From positions 2,143 to 65,249 of the forward strand of contig DIAM01000008.1 in assembly GCA_002416505.1 (NCBI GenBank): a stretch of DNA of 63,107 nt, written 5' to 3'. Position 1 is the first letter of the stretch. Every line of letters begins with the position of its first letter. The translations under genes and the position numbers were made by a program. The notes beneath the pieces were generated by a model. The model was not told the DNA's origin. It was given only the letters and a program-made list of their open reading frames with translations, and searched no databases. Below, piece after piece: positions 51,766 to 60,939 of the stretch. The DNA is from Gammaproteobacteria bacterium UBA5078 (GTDB lineage Bacteria; Pseudomonadota; Gammaproteobacteria; Pseudomonadales; Pseudohongiellaceae).

Positions 51766-52426
51766 GGGAGGCCTCGTTGGTTGAGTCTTGGCGCGGTCGC
51801 TCGCGCTCCCATGTCAGCTCTCTTATCGCACGCGCTAGCTGGACCTTATCGAAGTGCATGATCGCGGCGAAGAGGAAGAAATTGAAGAAGGCGTAGGCCC
51901 AGAAAGACTCGCCTATCTCGATGTGAGCGAGTCCGGCGATCTTCACCATGCTGACGAGGATGCCGAGGAAGAAAATCTCACACATGTTCCAGAATCGCAC
52001 ATAGCCCACTACCGTTAATATATCGATGCTGTGGCGTGAGACTCGTTTGAGTTTAATGCTGCCGACTAGATAAATCAGCAGGCTTACATAGATCGCGGGC
52101 AGGCCCACGATTATGACCGTCATTAGAGTGCCCAGTGCCATTTCCTGCAAAGAGAACAGCGTGGTCACCGACTCCATGAGGGTGATCTGGCGTACCTGAC
52201 CCTGGACGGACATTTCGAGGAAGCCGAAGCCGACGCTATAGAGCAGGCACAGGAGTGCGGAGATGGAGAAGTACAGCACGTGATCTGTCGCGTTGCGATG
52301 CCGTTTCGTCAACACCTTCGCGCAGCGCGGACAGTTCGCGCTGGAGCCATCCTGCAATAGCGGCACGTCGACCAATAAGCCGCATTGATGGCAGATAACG
52401 CTATTGTTTAATGAATCGATATGCAT
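51755..52426 (-). CDS. pqiA: PqiA-domain membrane protein, first half of a split PqiA
   Basis: A 223-residue protein with the N-terminal zinc-ribbon VICHQCGLLVDVP and ANCPRCAKVL (two CxxC pairs), then four helices including HVLYFSISALLCLLYSVGFGF and GLPAIYVSLLIYLVGSIKL, with the family phrase RHSIDILTVVGYVRFWNMCEI. It is the first gene of the pqiA-pqiA-pqiB-pqiC operon, which I infer works as one envelope lipid-transport and stress machine. The DUF305 gene is divergent, with a 193-base gap. Confidence 0.9.
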   Translation of the reverse strand: MHIDSLNNSVICHQCGLLVDVPLLQDGSSANCPRCAKVLTKRHRNATDHVLYFSISALLCLLYSVGFGFLEMSVQGQVRQITLMESVTTLFSLQEMALGTLMTVIIVGLPAIYVSLLIYLVGSIKLKRVSRHSIDILTVVGYVRFWNMCEIFFLGILVSMVKIAGLAHIEIGESFWAYAFFNFFLFAAIMHFDKVQLARAIRELTWERERPRQDSTNEASRVG

Positions 52427-52619
52427 TTGGAACGATTCCGAATTCGTGTAGAGACACCCTACTTTCTATAAACACTTGTCGTGGTGCGCGGGCTCGGTGA
52501 TTGTACTGATATTTACGCATTTAGCTTGGAAATTTGCGTGGAATTGAGTGCCGTTTGCCTTTATTCTCTTAGTCCTAAATTATGCCTCATTTTTATTGAA
52601 CTCCACTGGAGAAACGCTT

Positions 52620-55151
52620 ATGTCGTCCCCCTTTGCCACCTCGCCTCGTCGCCGCGCCCTAATCGCCAGCATAGGCATGGCGGGTCTCGTGCTTAGCGCT
52701 CAGGTCAGCGCACAGGCCCCTATCGTACAGCCTGGAGCGCCTGGTCAGCCAAGTCGTCTAATAAGTGCGGAAGAGGCCTCCAATCTGGCTAATCTAAGCT
52801 ATACAGACGCAGATGTGAAATTCATGCAAGGCATGATCTCCCACCATGCGCAGGCAGTCGAGATGGGCGCGTTGGTCGAGGGTCGCACGAATCGCGAAGC
52901 CCTCATCGCCATGGCGCAGCGCATTTCGATCTCGCAGGAAGACGAAATGTCGATGATGCGCGGTTGGTTGGAGCAGCGCGGTCTCGACGTGCCCGATGAG
53001 CATGCCCACCATAGCATGAGCGACGACGATCTCATGCCCGGCATGCTTAGCCCCGAGAATTTCGCACAACTCACCGCGGCCGAGGGCCCGGGGTTCGACT
53101 CCTTGTTTCTGCAGTTCATGATCGACCACCACGAGGGTGCCTTGGAGATGGTGGAAACGCTACTGGATCAACCCGGTTCCGCACAGGACTCGGTGATCTA
53201 TGAGTTCACGACCGAGGTCACCGCTGACCAGACTAGCGAGATCGAGCGGATGAGCGCGATGTTGGCGGGCTTCTCTCCAGACCCCCGTGTCAATCTGCGT
53301 GCTGGCTTCGCCGACGCCGGGGAAGCCTCGTTCAATATGACCTTGCTTGCCGCGGTCCCCAAGCCCGATGGCTTCTTCGACCCCGACAATCCCATGGGGC
53401 TGCCCATGAGCCGCGTGAAGGAGCTCGAGGAAGAGGCTCTGGCGCCGGACGAGGAGGGCGAACCAGACCCAGCCGATGTGCGTGAGGTCTCTATCGATGT
53501 TGCCCAGGGAACCGCCGGGGCCGAGACGGTCGCCGCGGAAGAAGAGGACGAGACCTCGGAGCCGCGCCCAAGTCTGCTCAATTTCGCGAACACCGACATG
53601 ACCTTCGTTGGCGATGTGCTGGTCGCGGGCAATTATCACGGTTTCAACGCCTACGACATCAGCAATCCAGCCTCACCACAGTTGCTTAGCTCTGTCGTGT
53701 GCCCTGGTGGGCAAGGGGATGTGTCGGTGATCGGCAATCTGCTGATCATGTCGGTGGAGCAGACCCGTGGTCGCCTAGACTGCGGTCTACAAGGCGTGGC
53801 AGAGCCCGCCAGCGCGGAGCGCTTCCGCGGCATCCGAATTTTCGACGTTAGCGATTTCTCTATGCCCGTGCAGGTTGGCGCGGTGCAGACCTGTCGTGGC
53901 TCGCACACTCATACGGTCGTTAGCGAGCCCGACGAGTTGGGCAATATCTATGTCTATGGTTCTGGTTCGAGTTCGGTTCGCCCTGACGATGAGATGAGTG
54001 AGTGCTCGGACGAGTCGCCTTATCAGAATCCCGAGTCTGCCCTGTTTCGAATCGACGTCATCAAGATTCCCGTGGCACGTCCCTATGATGCCGAGGTGGT
54101 CAATCGACCGTTCATCTTCTCCGATCCGCAAGCGGGTGTGTTGGCAGGACTCTGGGAGGGCGGTGATCACGGCAAGGGAACACAGACCACGGCGTCGACG
54201 AATCACTGCCACGACATCACGGCCTTCCCTGAGATAGGCGTGGCTGCCGGGGCCTGTTCTGGCAACGGCATCCTGCTCGATATCAGCGATCCAGAGAATC
54301 CCACGAGATTGGATCAGGTGATCGACACGGGTTTTGCTTACTGGCATTCGGCCACGTTCAACAACGATGGCAGCAAGGTGATCTTTACCGATGAGTGGGG
54401 CGGTGGCTCCCGCCCGCGCTGTCGTGCGTCAGACCCACTGAACTGGGGTGCGGATGCGATCTACGACATCGTCGATGGCAAGCTGCAATACCGTAGCCAC
54501 TATAAGATGTCCGCCCCGCAAACCGAGCAGGAGAACTGTGTTGCCCACAACGGCTCTCTCGTTCCGGTGCCGGGACGCGATATCTTTGTGCAGGCTTGGT
54601 ATCAGGGTGGCATCTCGGTGATGGATTTCACCGACTCCTCCAACCCAGTCGAGATCGCCTACTTCGATCGCGGCCCGGTGGACGAGAAGGAGCTCATTCT
54701 GGGTGGCTACTGGTCGGCATATTGGTACGGTGGTCGCGTGTTTGGCACCGAGATCGCGCGCGGCCTCGACGTCCTAAGTCTCTCCCCAAGTGGCTTCCTC
54801 AGCGCCAATGAGATCGCGGCGGCGTCTTATCAAATGCCGGGTGTGGTTGTGAATGCGCAGCAACAGAAGCGCCACGAATGGCCGATGGAGCCGGCGGTAG
54901 CGCTTGCCTATATCGATCAACTCTCGCGCAGCGAGCTCTTAGCGGCAGATCGAGAGGCGGAAATGCGGGAGTTGTTAGGCAATACGGCCGCATTGCTAGT
55001 GGATCAGACGAAAGATCCCTTAGGCGCAGCGCGCCTCGAAACCATCGCCGGGGAACTGCGCAGTGACGGGCTGTCACGGTCAGGAATTAGCGCCAGACGA
55101 TTCGAGGAGTTGGCCTCTAGTATCGAGGGTCTCGCGGCGCGACTTCGCTAG
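52620..55151 (+). CDS. Exported DUF305 protein fused to an LVIVD-type beta-propeller
   Basis: About 843 residues from ATG 52620, with TGGAGA upstream; an earlier start at 52548 is less likely because the Tat-like signal (SPRRRALIASIGMAGLVLSAQVSAQA) begins after 52620. Residues about 60-220 form a DUF305 domain with the paired-histidine motifs MISHHAQAVEMG and MIDHHEGALEMV, thought to bind metal. After an acidic linker comes a long propeller with LVIVD-like blades: YHGFNAYDISNPASPQLLS, GILLDISDPENPTRLDQV, and GISVMDFTDSSNPVEIAYFD. A role in metal or stress physiology at the cell envelope is likely, but the reaction is unknown. Confidence 0.85.
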   Translation: MSSPFATSPRRRALIASIGMAGLVLSAQVSAQAPIVQPGAPGQPSRLISAEEASNLANLSYTDADVKFMQGMISHHAQAVEMGALVEGRTNREALIAMAQRISISQEDEMSMMRGWLEQRGLDVPDEHAHHSMSDDDLMPGMLSPENFAQLTAAEGPGFDSLFLQFMIDHHEGALEMVETLLDQPGSAQDSVIYEFTTEVTADQTSEIERMSAMLAGFSPDPRVNLRAGFADAGEASFNMTLLAAVPKPDGFFDPDNPMGLPMSRVKELEEEALAPDEEGEPDPADVREVSIDVAQGTAGAETVAAEEEDETSEPRPSLLNFANTDMTFVGDVLVAGNYHGFNAYDISNPASPQLLSSVVCPGGQGDVSVIGNLLIMSVEQTRGRLDCGLQGVAEPASAERFRGIRIFDVSDFSMPVQVGAVQTCRGSHTHTVVSEPDELGNIYVYGSGSSSVRPDDEMSECSDESPYQNPESALFRIDVIKIPVARPYDAEVVNRPFIFSDPQAGVLAGLWEGGDHGKGTQTTASTNHCHDITAFPEIGVAAGACSGNGILLDISDPENPTRLDQVIDTGFAYWHSATFNNDGSKVIFTDEWGGGSRPRCRASDPLNWGADAIYDIVDGKLQYRSHYKMSAPQTEQENCVAHNGSLVPVPGRDIFVQAWYQGGISVMDFTDSSNPVEIAYFDRGPVDEKELILGGYWSAYWYGGRVFGTEIARGLDVLSLSPSGFLSANEIAAASYQMPGVVVNAQQQKRHEWPMEPAVALAYIDQLSRSELLAADREAEMRELLGNTAALLVDQTKDPLGAARLETIAGELRSDGLSRSGISARRFEELASSIEGLAARLR

Positions 55152-55209
55152 GAATAAGCGTCGCGATGGGTTTTGTCGGTGCCGCCGAGAGACTCATCGC
55201 GATGACTGG

Positions 55210-56970
55210 CTACTCACTGCATACGCGATTGCGGCCGGCATTTTTGGCCTTGTAGAGTAATTGATCGGCGCCTTGAATAAGCTGCGCGATGCTATTGTTC
55301 TCGTCTGGGATGAGGCTGTTAACGCCGATGCTCACTGTCACTGTATTCAGGTTCGCCTCGCCTGTGGCCGCGTGCGGAATCGCTTCCTCTTCGATCGCCG
55401 CTCGGCAAATCTGCGCAAGCTGTGTCGCTTGCTCAATGTTGGCGTAGGGAGTCAATATTGCGAACTCCTCACCGCCATAACGCGCAACGAGATCAGTGCT
55501 TCTATGGGCAACTCCGTTGAGGATGTTGGCGATTTTCTTTAGGCATTCGTCGCCCTGCTGATGGCCGTAGTGATCGTTGTATTTCTTGAAATAATCCAGA
55601 TCTATCATAATAAAGGCTAGTGGCGACTGAGCGCGCAGAGAGCGATTCCATTCCTTCGCGATAGACTCGTCTAACATGCGCCTATTCGTAATCTTGGTAA
55701 GCCCGTCCACGAAGGAGTAACTTTCTAGCTTCTCGTTTAACTCCCGCATTTCGATCTCGGCTACCTTAAGATCGGTAATGTCGCGGGCACTGATAGCGAC
55801 GCCACGATACGTTGAGTCGGCAGACTGCAAGGGGGCATAAGAGACATTGAGATAACGCCTGCCCTGGCCAACTATATTGAACCAGTCGCTGTAAATTGCC
55901 GGCAAACCCTGACGCGCCTTTTCGACCATGGGCTGCATGATATTTATGTCTATCGATTCACCGAATACATCTTTAACAAATTTGCCTGGGAAGAACTCTG
56001 GGGTTTTCCCAAACGCCTTCGCATAGGGCTCGTTGGTCGCTAAATAGACGCCATGCTCATCGATGATCGCTAGAAGATCGGTGGATGAGGACACAATTTG
56101 ATCGGAGAGTTGAAGGCGACTATTGAGGCTAACCCGTTCACTAATATCCTCAACGAACGCGATGATGTCGGATGGTTTTCCGTCTGCGTCTCGAATAAGA
56201 GAGATCGACAAGCGTCCCCAGATGACGTCGCCGTTCTTGCGTACATAGCGCTTATCTAGCGAGTAGGAGTCACGTATACCGGCTAGCGTCTCCATGATCA
56301 GGGTGGTGTCTTTTTCTATATCCGCTGGGTGTGTTATGTCCGCAATGGTAAGCGACTGCAGCTCGGCTTGTGTGTAACCTAAAATGGAGCAAAATTTTTC
56401 ATTTACGTCCAGCCACGTCCCATCGGTTGCGAAACGTGCGATACCGACGGCAGCGTCTGTGAAGATTGCCTTGTATTTCTCTTCGCTCTCACTGAGCCCC
56501 CGATCCGCGAGTTGGGTTTCTGTGATGTTTACGAACTCGGCGAGTCGGTAGTCTTCGTCCTGTACATGGAAGTATTTCGGGGCTACGCGGGCGCGAAGGA
56601 GTGAGTCGTCGCGTTTGAGGAGATCGATGAGATAAGGCTCTGTGCTGCTTTTGGCGAATATTTCACTTAAACGATATTTGTGATTGTCTGGCACCAGTTC
56701 AACGGCTTGCATTCCGTAGACAGCTTCACGCTGATAGCCCAGCATCTCTAGAAACGCGTCGTTGACTCCAATGATGATGCCATCCTTGGTCAGCAGGAGC
56801 GGGCCAAACAGAGACGACAGATTTTCCATGAGCCCTTCGGGACCATGCTCTAGAAAGAGCGTCTCTAAAAAAATTTCCAGCTTGTTGCGCTCGTCCAATT
56901 GCGGTCTCCAGCGGAACAAAGGTTTCGTGTAAAATACTCCTCCTTGTACTCGCGAGCGTCCCACTCGCAT
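55210..56970 (-). CDS. PAS-domain diguanylate cyclase (GGEEF)
   Basis: A 586-residue soluble signalling enzyme. Three PAS-type sensor domains are visible (about 45-130, 150-270 with FATDGTWLDVNEKFCSILGY, and 285-400 with DEHGVYLATNEPYAKAFGK), each able to bind a small ligand or cofactor. The C-terminal cyclase (about 420-583) has SFVDGLTKITNRRML and an intact active site RYGGEEF. An inhibitory RxxD site (RSTD) lies five residues before it, so c-di-GMP feedback is expected. AAGGA precedes the ATG. It probably shifts the cell between motile and attached states. Confidence 0.93.
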   Translation of the reverse strand: MRVGRSRVQGGVFYTKPLFRWRPQLDERNKLEIFLETLFLEHGPEGLMENLSSLFGPLLLTKDGIIIGVNDAFLEMLGYQREAVYGMQAVELVPDNHKYRLSEIFAKSSTEPYLIDLLKRDDSLLRARVAPKYFHVQDEDYRLAEFVNITETQLADRGLSESEEKYKAIFTDAAVGIARFATDGTWLDVNEKFCSILGYTQAELQSLTIADITHPADIEKDTTLIMETLAGIRDSYSLDKRYVRKNGDVIWGRLSISLIRDADGKPSDIIAFVEDISERVSLNSRLQLSDQIVSSSTDLLAIIDEHGVYLATNEPYAKAFGKTPEFFPGKFVKDVFGESIDINIMQPMVEKARQGLPAIYSDWFNIVGQGRRYLNVSYAPLQSADSTYRGVAISARDITDLKVAEIEMRELNEKLESYSFVDGLTKITNRRMLDESIAKEWNRSLRAQSPLAFIMIDLDYFKKYNDHYGHQQGDECLKKIANILNGVAHRSTDLVARYGGEEFAILTPYANIEQATQLAQICRAAIEEEAIPHAATGEANLNTVTVSIGVNSLIPDENNSIAQLIQGADQLLYKAKNAGRNRVCSE

Positions 56971-57059
56971 TGTGCATCCTTGACCTTGTCGAATTATGGC
57001 CTAAGCGGGTCGCATTGTAACGACATTGCATAGAATTAAAATGGCCTAGCCTTGCAGCG

Positions 57060-58382
57060 CTATGTCTCCAGAAAACTTGAAAGCAGTGTGGCTATGCCGA
57101 GGAATGACATAAAACCCGCCACATCGGTGATGGTGGTAAGGACTATCGAGGAAGACTGCGCAGGATCTAGGCCGAAGCGCTTCAACATTATCGGCACTAG
57201 GGCGCCCGCGATACCGGCGATAGTCATGGAGATGACCATGGCCAGAGCCATAACGAGAGCAAGTCCTGCACTTCTGCTCCATAAATAGACACCGGCCGAG
57301 CACGTGACAGCGATGCCAAGGCCGTTAACGAAGCCGGTACGCAACTCTTTCATCATTACCCTGAACCAATGCCCCATGGTGATCTCGCGCAGCGTAAGGC
57401 CGCGCATAGTCACGGCCAGAGCCTGAGCGCCGGCATTGCCCGATTGGCCCGCTGCAATAGGCAGTAAGATCGCCAGTGCAGTGAATCGCGAGATCGTGTC
57501 CTCAAACAGCCCTACGACGGCGGCGGCGAGGAATGCGGTGAGCAAGTTAATCTGCAGCCATGGCAGGCGTTTGCGCACGGCGAACCAGCTGGTAGATAAG
57601 GCCCGCTCGTCTTTACTTACCCCGACCATTGTCTGCATGTCCGTGACTATATCCTCGCGCAGGGCGTTCATGAGGCCTTGGGCGCGCACTATGCCGACGA
57701 GGCGCTGGTCTATGTCTACAACTGGAAGCACATCGATATGGAATTTATCGATCTTGTCCATGAGCTCGTCTTTAGAGTCCATCGCATTCACATAGGTCAC
57801 GATAGGCTTGGAGAGAGAGGAGAGCTGTTGAGCGCTCTCGGCCAGGGCCAGTTTTTTTATTTCTACCTCGCTATCTAGCCTCATCTCGTCATTGAGAAGG
57901 AATAGGTGATGGATAGTCTCGACGCTTAATTTGCGCAGCTGTGCGATGGCCTGCTCGACGGTCGTATTCTTGTTGAATGCCACGATCTGTGTACTCATCA
58001 TTCGACCGACGCTATTCTCCGGGTAGTCCAGAAGCGAGCGAAATTCAGCGGCGCTGACCTCGTTCATGTGGGCCATATACAGTTTGCGTAGCTCCTCGTT
58101 CTGCCGACTCAGCAATGCCACCGAGGCGCTTGCCTCCATGGCCACCAAGACAGAGGCGGCGAACTGGGAAGGCAGAAGCAGGAAAATGATATCCAAAATA
58201 CCGGGCGATATTCTCTCTAAGACGCGCGCGGCTACGAATGGTTCTTGCTGGCGCAGAATCTCGGCAGCATCATCCGGAGAGGTCTTCTCTAAACTGCGAG
58301 CGGCAGTGCGAGGATGATTGAGTAAGAACGCCTTATTCAGTCTGGAGAGAGGGTCTTCGAGACTCACTTGCTTCGCAGCCAT
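57060..58382 (-). CDS. mgtE: MgtE-type magnesium channel/transporter
   Basis: A 440-residue Mg2+ channel. The N domain of helical repeats (about 1-130, SPDDAAEILRQQEPFVAARVLER), a CBS pair (about 135-255, STQIVAFNKNTTVEQAIAQL and FHIDVLPVVDIDQRLVG) and five membrane helices follow in normal order. The pore motif is AGQSGNAGAQALAVTMRGL and the second helix motif DPAQSSSIVLTTITDVAGF holds the ion-coordinating Asp. Mg2+ bound in the cytosolic part closes the channel. It is the last gene of the mscS-like/mgtE-N-CBS/mgtE unit, 10 bases after the previous stop. Confidence 0.93.
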   Translation of the reverse strand: MAAKQVSLEDPLSRLNKAFLLNHPRTAARSLEKTSPDDAAEILRQQEPFVAARVLERISPGILDIIFLLLPSQFAASVLVAMEASASVALLSRQNEELRKLYMAHMNEVSAAEFRSLLDYPENSVGRMMSTQIVAFNKNTTVEQAIAQLRKLSVETIHHLFLLNDEMRLDSEVEIKKLALAESAQQLSSLSKPIVTYVNAMDSKDELMDKIDKFHIDVLPVVDIDQRLVGIVRAQGLMNALREDIVTDMQTMVGVSKDERALSTSWFAVRKRLPWLQINLLTAFLAAAVVGLFEDTISRFTALAILLPIAAGQSGNAGAQALAVTMRGLTLREITMGHWFRVMMKELRTGFVNGLGIAVTCSAGVYLWSRSAGLALVMALAMVISMTIAGIAGALVPIMLKRFGLDPAQSSSIVLTTITDVAGFMSFLGIATLLSSFLET

Positions 58383-58392
58383 TTTCGAGGTC

Positions 58393-59235
58393 CTATGATT
58401 TCAGATCTGGCTCGATCACGTTGAGCAGATTATTGAATAGTACTAAAAGTGTTTTTCCGTAGACGCCGGTAAGGCCGGTCACGAGGTTCGCATTAGTCGA
58501 TTGTAGGTATTGGTGGTCCTTGCTCTGCGTGAGAGCGTTGCGTATATCGGCGTGTCTAATGAGCCCGTGTAGGCGACGATTCTTGTCGATCACCGCGAGG
58601 GTATCGGTCTCACGCCACTGCGGCAATTCGAGCGCATTCTCTAACAACATATTGATGGAAACATGGGGGATAGCTCGCTCCATTATGTCACTCACCTTGA
58701 CGCCGTGATTCGATTTAAGAAGCCTGAAGAAGCTCACCCGTCCCTCTAGTTTCGCGTCGCGATCGATGATGTAGACGTATTCTGAGAGATGGCCTTCGAG
58801 CTCGTGCTGCAAATAATGTAGGGCCTCGGCAACCGACATCTCGCTCGCGATAGTGTGGGTATAGGGTTGCATCCAGGCACCGACGAAGCGAATGGAGTAT
58901 TTCAATAGTAAGTTGCTTGATTCGCGTCGTTTCTTGGGCAGTATTGCGAGAATGCCCTCCGCCCGATCCTTAGGCATAAGGCGAATGATTCTGGCGATCG
59001 CGGGGGCATCAAGATCGCTCAAGATTGCGGCCGCGCTCTTGTCGCCCATTTGCACGCACAGGCGCGCGGCATAACCGGGCAGTAGATGCTCTAGCACCTG
59101 ATACTGATAGTCCAATGGCAGGTCTGCCATGAACTGGGCGACATCAGCCACCGCGCTTTGCTCTAGAATCTTCGCGGCGGCTTCGGGCTCAGCGCTAATG
59201 AAGCTAAGGGCCAGGCTCAGTTTATTCTCAGTCAT
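58393..59235 (-). CDS. MgtE N-domain/CBS protein without membrane domain
   Basis: About 280 residues from ATG 59235 (AGGGAG eight bases upstream; a GTG at 59244 lies too close to it). It matches only the cytosolic part of MgtE: helical N repeats (PEAAAKILEQSAVADVAQFM, RIIRLMPKDRAEGILAILP) and a CBS pair (ASEMSVAEALHYLQHEL, DTLAVIDKNRRLHGLIRHADI). There are no pore helices, so it cannot transport. Lying between an MscS-like gene and full mgtE, it probably forms a regulatory partner that senses Mg2+ or nucleotides. It is not a broken copy: length and reading frame are clean and sequence differs from the neighbour. Confidence 0.82.
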   Translation of the reverse strand: MTENKLSLALSFISAEPEAAAKILEQSAVADVAQFMADLPLDYQYQVLEHLLPGYAARLCVQMGDKSAAAILSDLDAPAIARIIRLMPKDRAEGILAILPKKRRESSNLLLKYSIRFVGAWMQPYTHTIASEMSVAEALHYLQHELEGHLSEYVYIIDRDAKLEGRVSFFRLLKSNHGVKVSDIMERAIPHVSINMLLENALELPQWRETDTLAVIDKNRRLHGLIRHADIRNALTQSKDHQYLQSTNANLVTGLTGVYGKTLLVLFNNLLNVIEPDLKS

Positions 59236-59262
59236 ATTACGCACTCCCTCTGCGGCGAGACG

Positions 59263-60120
59263 TCACTGTCGAGCCTTGATGTGACAGACTTGCTCATGAA
59301 ATAACTTCGCAGGAATAATGGACTTCCCAGTCTCGGTCTCCAACACTATGCTTGCCTGTGAAATCTCGATTACCTCGCCCTCGGTATCGGCGATGCTGAG
59401 ATGGTCGCCAGGCTCGCAATGGCGGCGTAAATACTGTGCGGCAATAATATTGGCCACCAGTGTTCGTGCCCCAAGACTGAAGGCGAGGACTAGACCCGAG
59501 AGAGAGATCGCAATGATGACGAGGATAATATTGCTGAGGAAGCCGATGTTGAGCCCGATCTGCTCAACGCCAATAATGATGGCGCTGAAGATTATCGCGA
59601 TCTGCACAACTTTCGCCATGACTAGGCTTTGTTGAACGCCCGCGCGAGCGGCGGTCGAGACGATCGCCGACTTGGCCAGATTGCTGAGAAGAAAGCCGCC
59701 GAGGATGACAACCATGCCGGTGATGATGCCGGGGAGATAGGTGACGATGTCTCTAAACCAACCGGAGAATAAGTCCCAGCCGAGGATATTGGCCGCCACT
59801 GCAAAGAAAAACAACATGACCGTCCAGAACACCAATTTGCGAGCGATCCTAGCGTAGGAGCGCTTGAACTGTTCCCCGGTGAAGTTGTCGCTCTTATCTA
59901 CTCGGGCGAATAGGCTGTCTAAGCCCTGCACAAGCTTCTGCGCGCTGATGGCCAATGCGCTTGCCAAGGCCCACCCCGCGAGCAATAGGACGGCCGCGCC
60001 GATGAACTGTGGAGCGTAATTGATGAGTTGCTGCGCGATCTCATAGAGGGTGTCACGCACGGCGTCGCTCAAGTTGAAGATTTCATTCACGGTTTCTGAA
60101 GCCGCGGTCGCTTGGGCCAT
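59263..60120 (-). CDS. MscS-like mechanosensitive channel family protein, TM-helix type
   Basis: A 285-residue inner-membrane protein with about five helices (FIGAAVLLLAGWALASALAI; LVFWTVMLFFFAVAANILGW; YLPGIITGMVVILGGFLLSN; IAIIFSAIIIGVEQIGL; IILVIIAISLSGLVLAFSLG). The last helix leads into the MscS-type beta domain (LRRHCEPGDHLSIADTEGEVIEISQASIVLETETG and the IIPAKLF ending, listed here in parts). It is the type with repeated TM-helix modules rather than classic MscS. It likely releases solutes under osmotic stress. It starts the three-gene unit with the MgtE-related genes, linking ion and osmotic balance. Confidence 0.85.
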   Translation of the reverse strand: MAQATAASETVNEIFNLSDAVRDTLYEIAQQLINYAPQFIGAAVLLLAGWALASALAISAQKLVQGLDSLFARVDKSDNFTGEQFKRSYARIARKLVFWTVMLFFFAVAANILGWDLFSGWFRDIVTYLPGIITGMVVILGGFLLSNLAKSAIVSTAARAGVQQSLVMAKVVQIAIIFSAIIIGVEQIGLNIGFLSNIILVIIAISLSGLVLAFSLGARTLVANIIAAQYLRRHCEPGDHLSIADTEGEVIEISQASIVLETETGKSIIPAKLFHEQVCHIKARQ

Positions 60121-60215
60121 GATTTTTCCTCGAATTGGCCGAACTAGGCCTTGAAGATTGATAATAACATTGGGAAATGGTGATTGCTTAGGCTTTGTAT
60201 GGAGCCGCGATGGGC

Positions 60216-60752
60216 CTAATTCTTCAGAGGGGTAAAGGGGTTGATGAAGAGTTTGCCTTGCAGATAGCTCGCGCGGTCCAGATTACGAAAGACAGAGATG
60301 AGCAGAGCGATAATGAATACTCGAATAAATATGCCGAACATGAAACTGGTGGAGGCGGGGCTAGAGAGCTCGATCCAGAGATAGGGGAGGTCGAGCAGAA
60401 AATTAGTTGCTGCCATGATTGTTGCGGAGCCGAAAATCAATTCCGTATACCGATCCTTGCGCCAAGAGTAGATTGCCGCAAGCATATAGCTCAAAACGAA
60501 GATCCCGCGGAATGTAAGGGCACTGTCGCTCTGATCGGGGCTGACGCTCTGGTTGAGCTGCACCCAGAACGTTACCTGTGCAGGGAAGAAAAGCATGAGA
60601 GCGCTGGAAAAGAGACACAGGATCAGTATCGTGTGGAGTTTCAAAAGGAAATAGCGATCGATATCCGAGGAGTTCTTCCCCATCTCTTCACGAATCGCAT
60701 CAATCTCTTCCGATTCTAAGCGCGGATATTTATCGTTATTGGACAAACCCAT
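60216..60752 (-). CDS. Small four-helix inner-membrane protein of unknown function
   Basis: A 178-residue protein from ATG 60752 (AAGGGGGG just upstream); a longer reading to 61004 lacks a ribosome site. After an acidic, soluble N-terminus (LESEEIDAIREEMGKNSSDI) come four membrane helices: LKLHTILILCLFSSALMLFF, IFVLSYMLAAIYS, IFGSATIMAATNFLLDLPY and FGIFIRVFIIALLISVF. I do not recognise a family. It lies 95 bases upstream of the mscS-like gene on the same strand and may belong to that operon. Confidence 0.72.
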   Translation of the reverse strand: MGLSNNDKYPRLESEEIDAIREEMGKNSSDIDRYFLLKLHTILILCLFSSALMLFFPAQVTFWVQLNQSVSPDQSDSALTFRGIFVLSYMLAAIYSWRKDRYTELIFGSATIMAATNFLLDLPYLWIELSSPASTSFMFGIFIRVFIIALLISVFRNLDRASYLQGKLFINPFTPLKN

Positions 60753-60939
60753 CCCCCCCTTGCATCCATTGCAAAATCTAACAAGGCAGTATCGTACCAT
60801 CTGAAAAATAGGGCAAGCCCAAACGCTTGAATAGCGCGGGAAACATTGATCTGACGATGGCACTGCGCAGTGCATCCCAAAATCAGCAGTGCGCTGAGCT
60901 ATGAGGTGATAATGGGTAAGGAATGGACTACTGGGGTTT

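Noticed and set aside
51175..52426. PqiA split into two genes could be a frameshift of one gene.
   Set aside because: Each half has its own start, zinc ribbon and four helices, and the genes overlap by 11 bases; two-gene PqiA is known elsewhere.
58393..59235. The MgtE N-CBS gene could be a truncated pseudogene of mgtE.
   Set aside because: The frame is clean, has its own ribosome site and stop, and its sequence diverges from the neighbour over the whole length.
60195..60719. Plus-strand frame of 174 codons opposite the small membrane protein.
   Set aside because: Charged, low-information sequence without a ribosome site; the minus strand has four convincing membrane helices.
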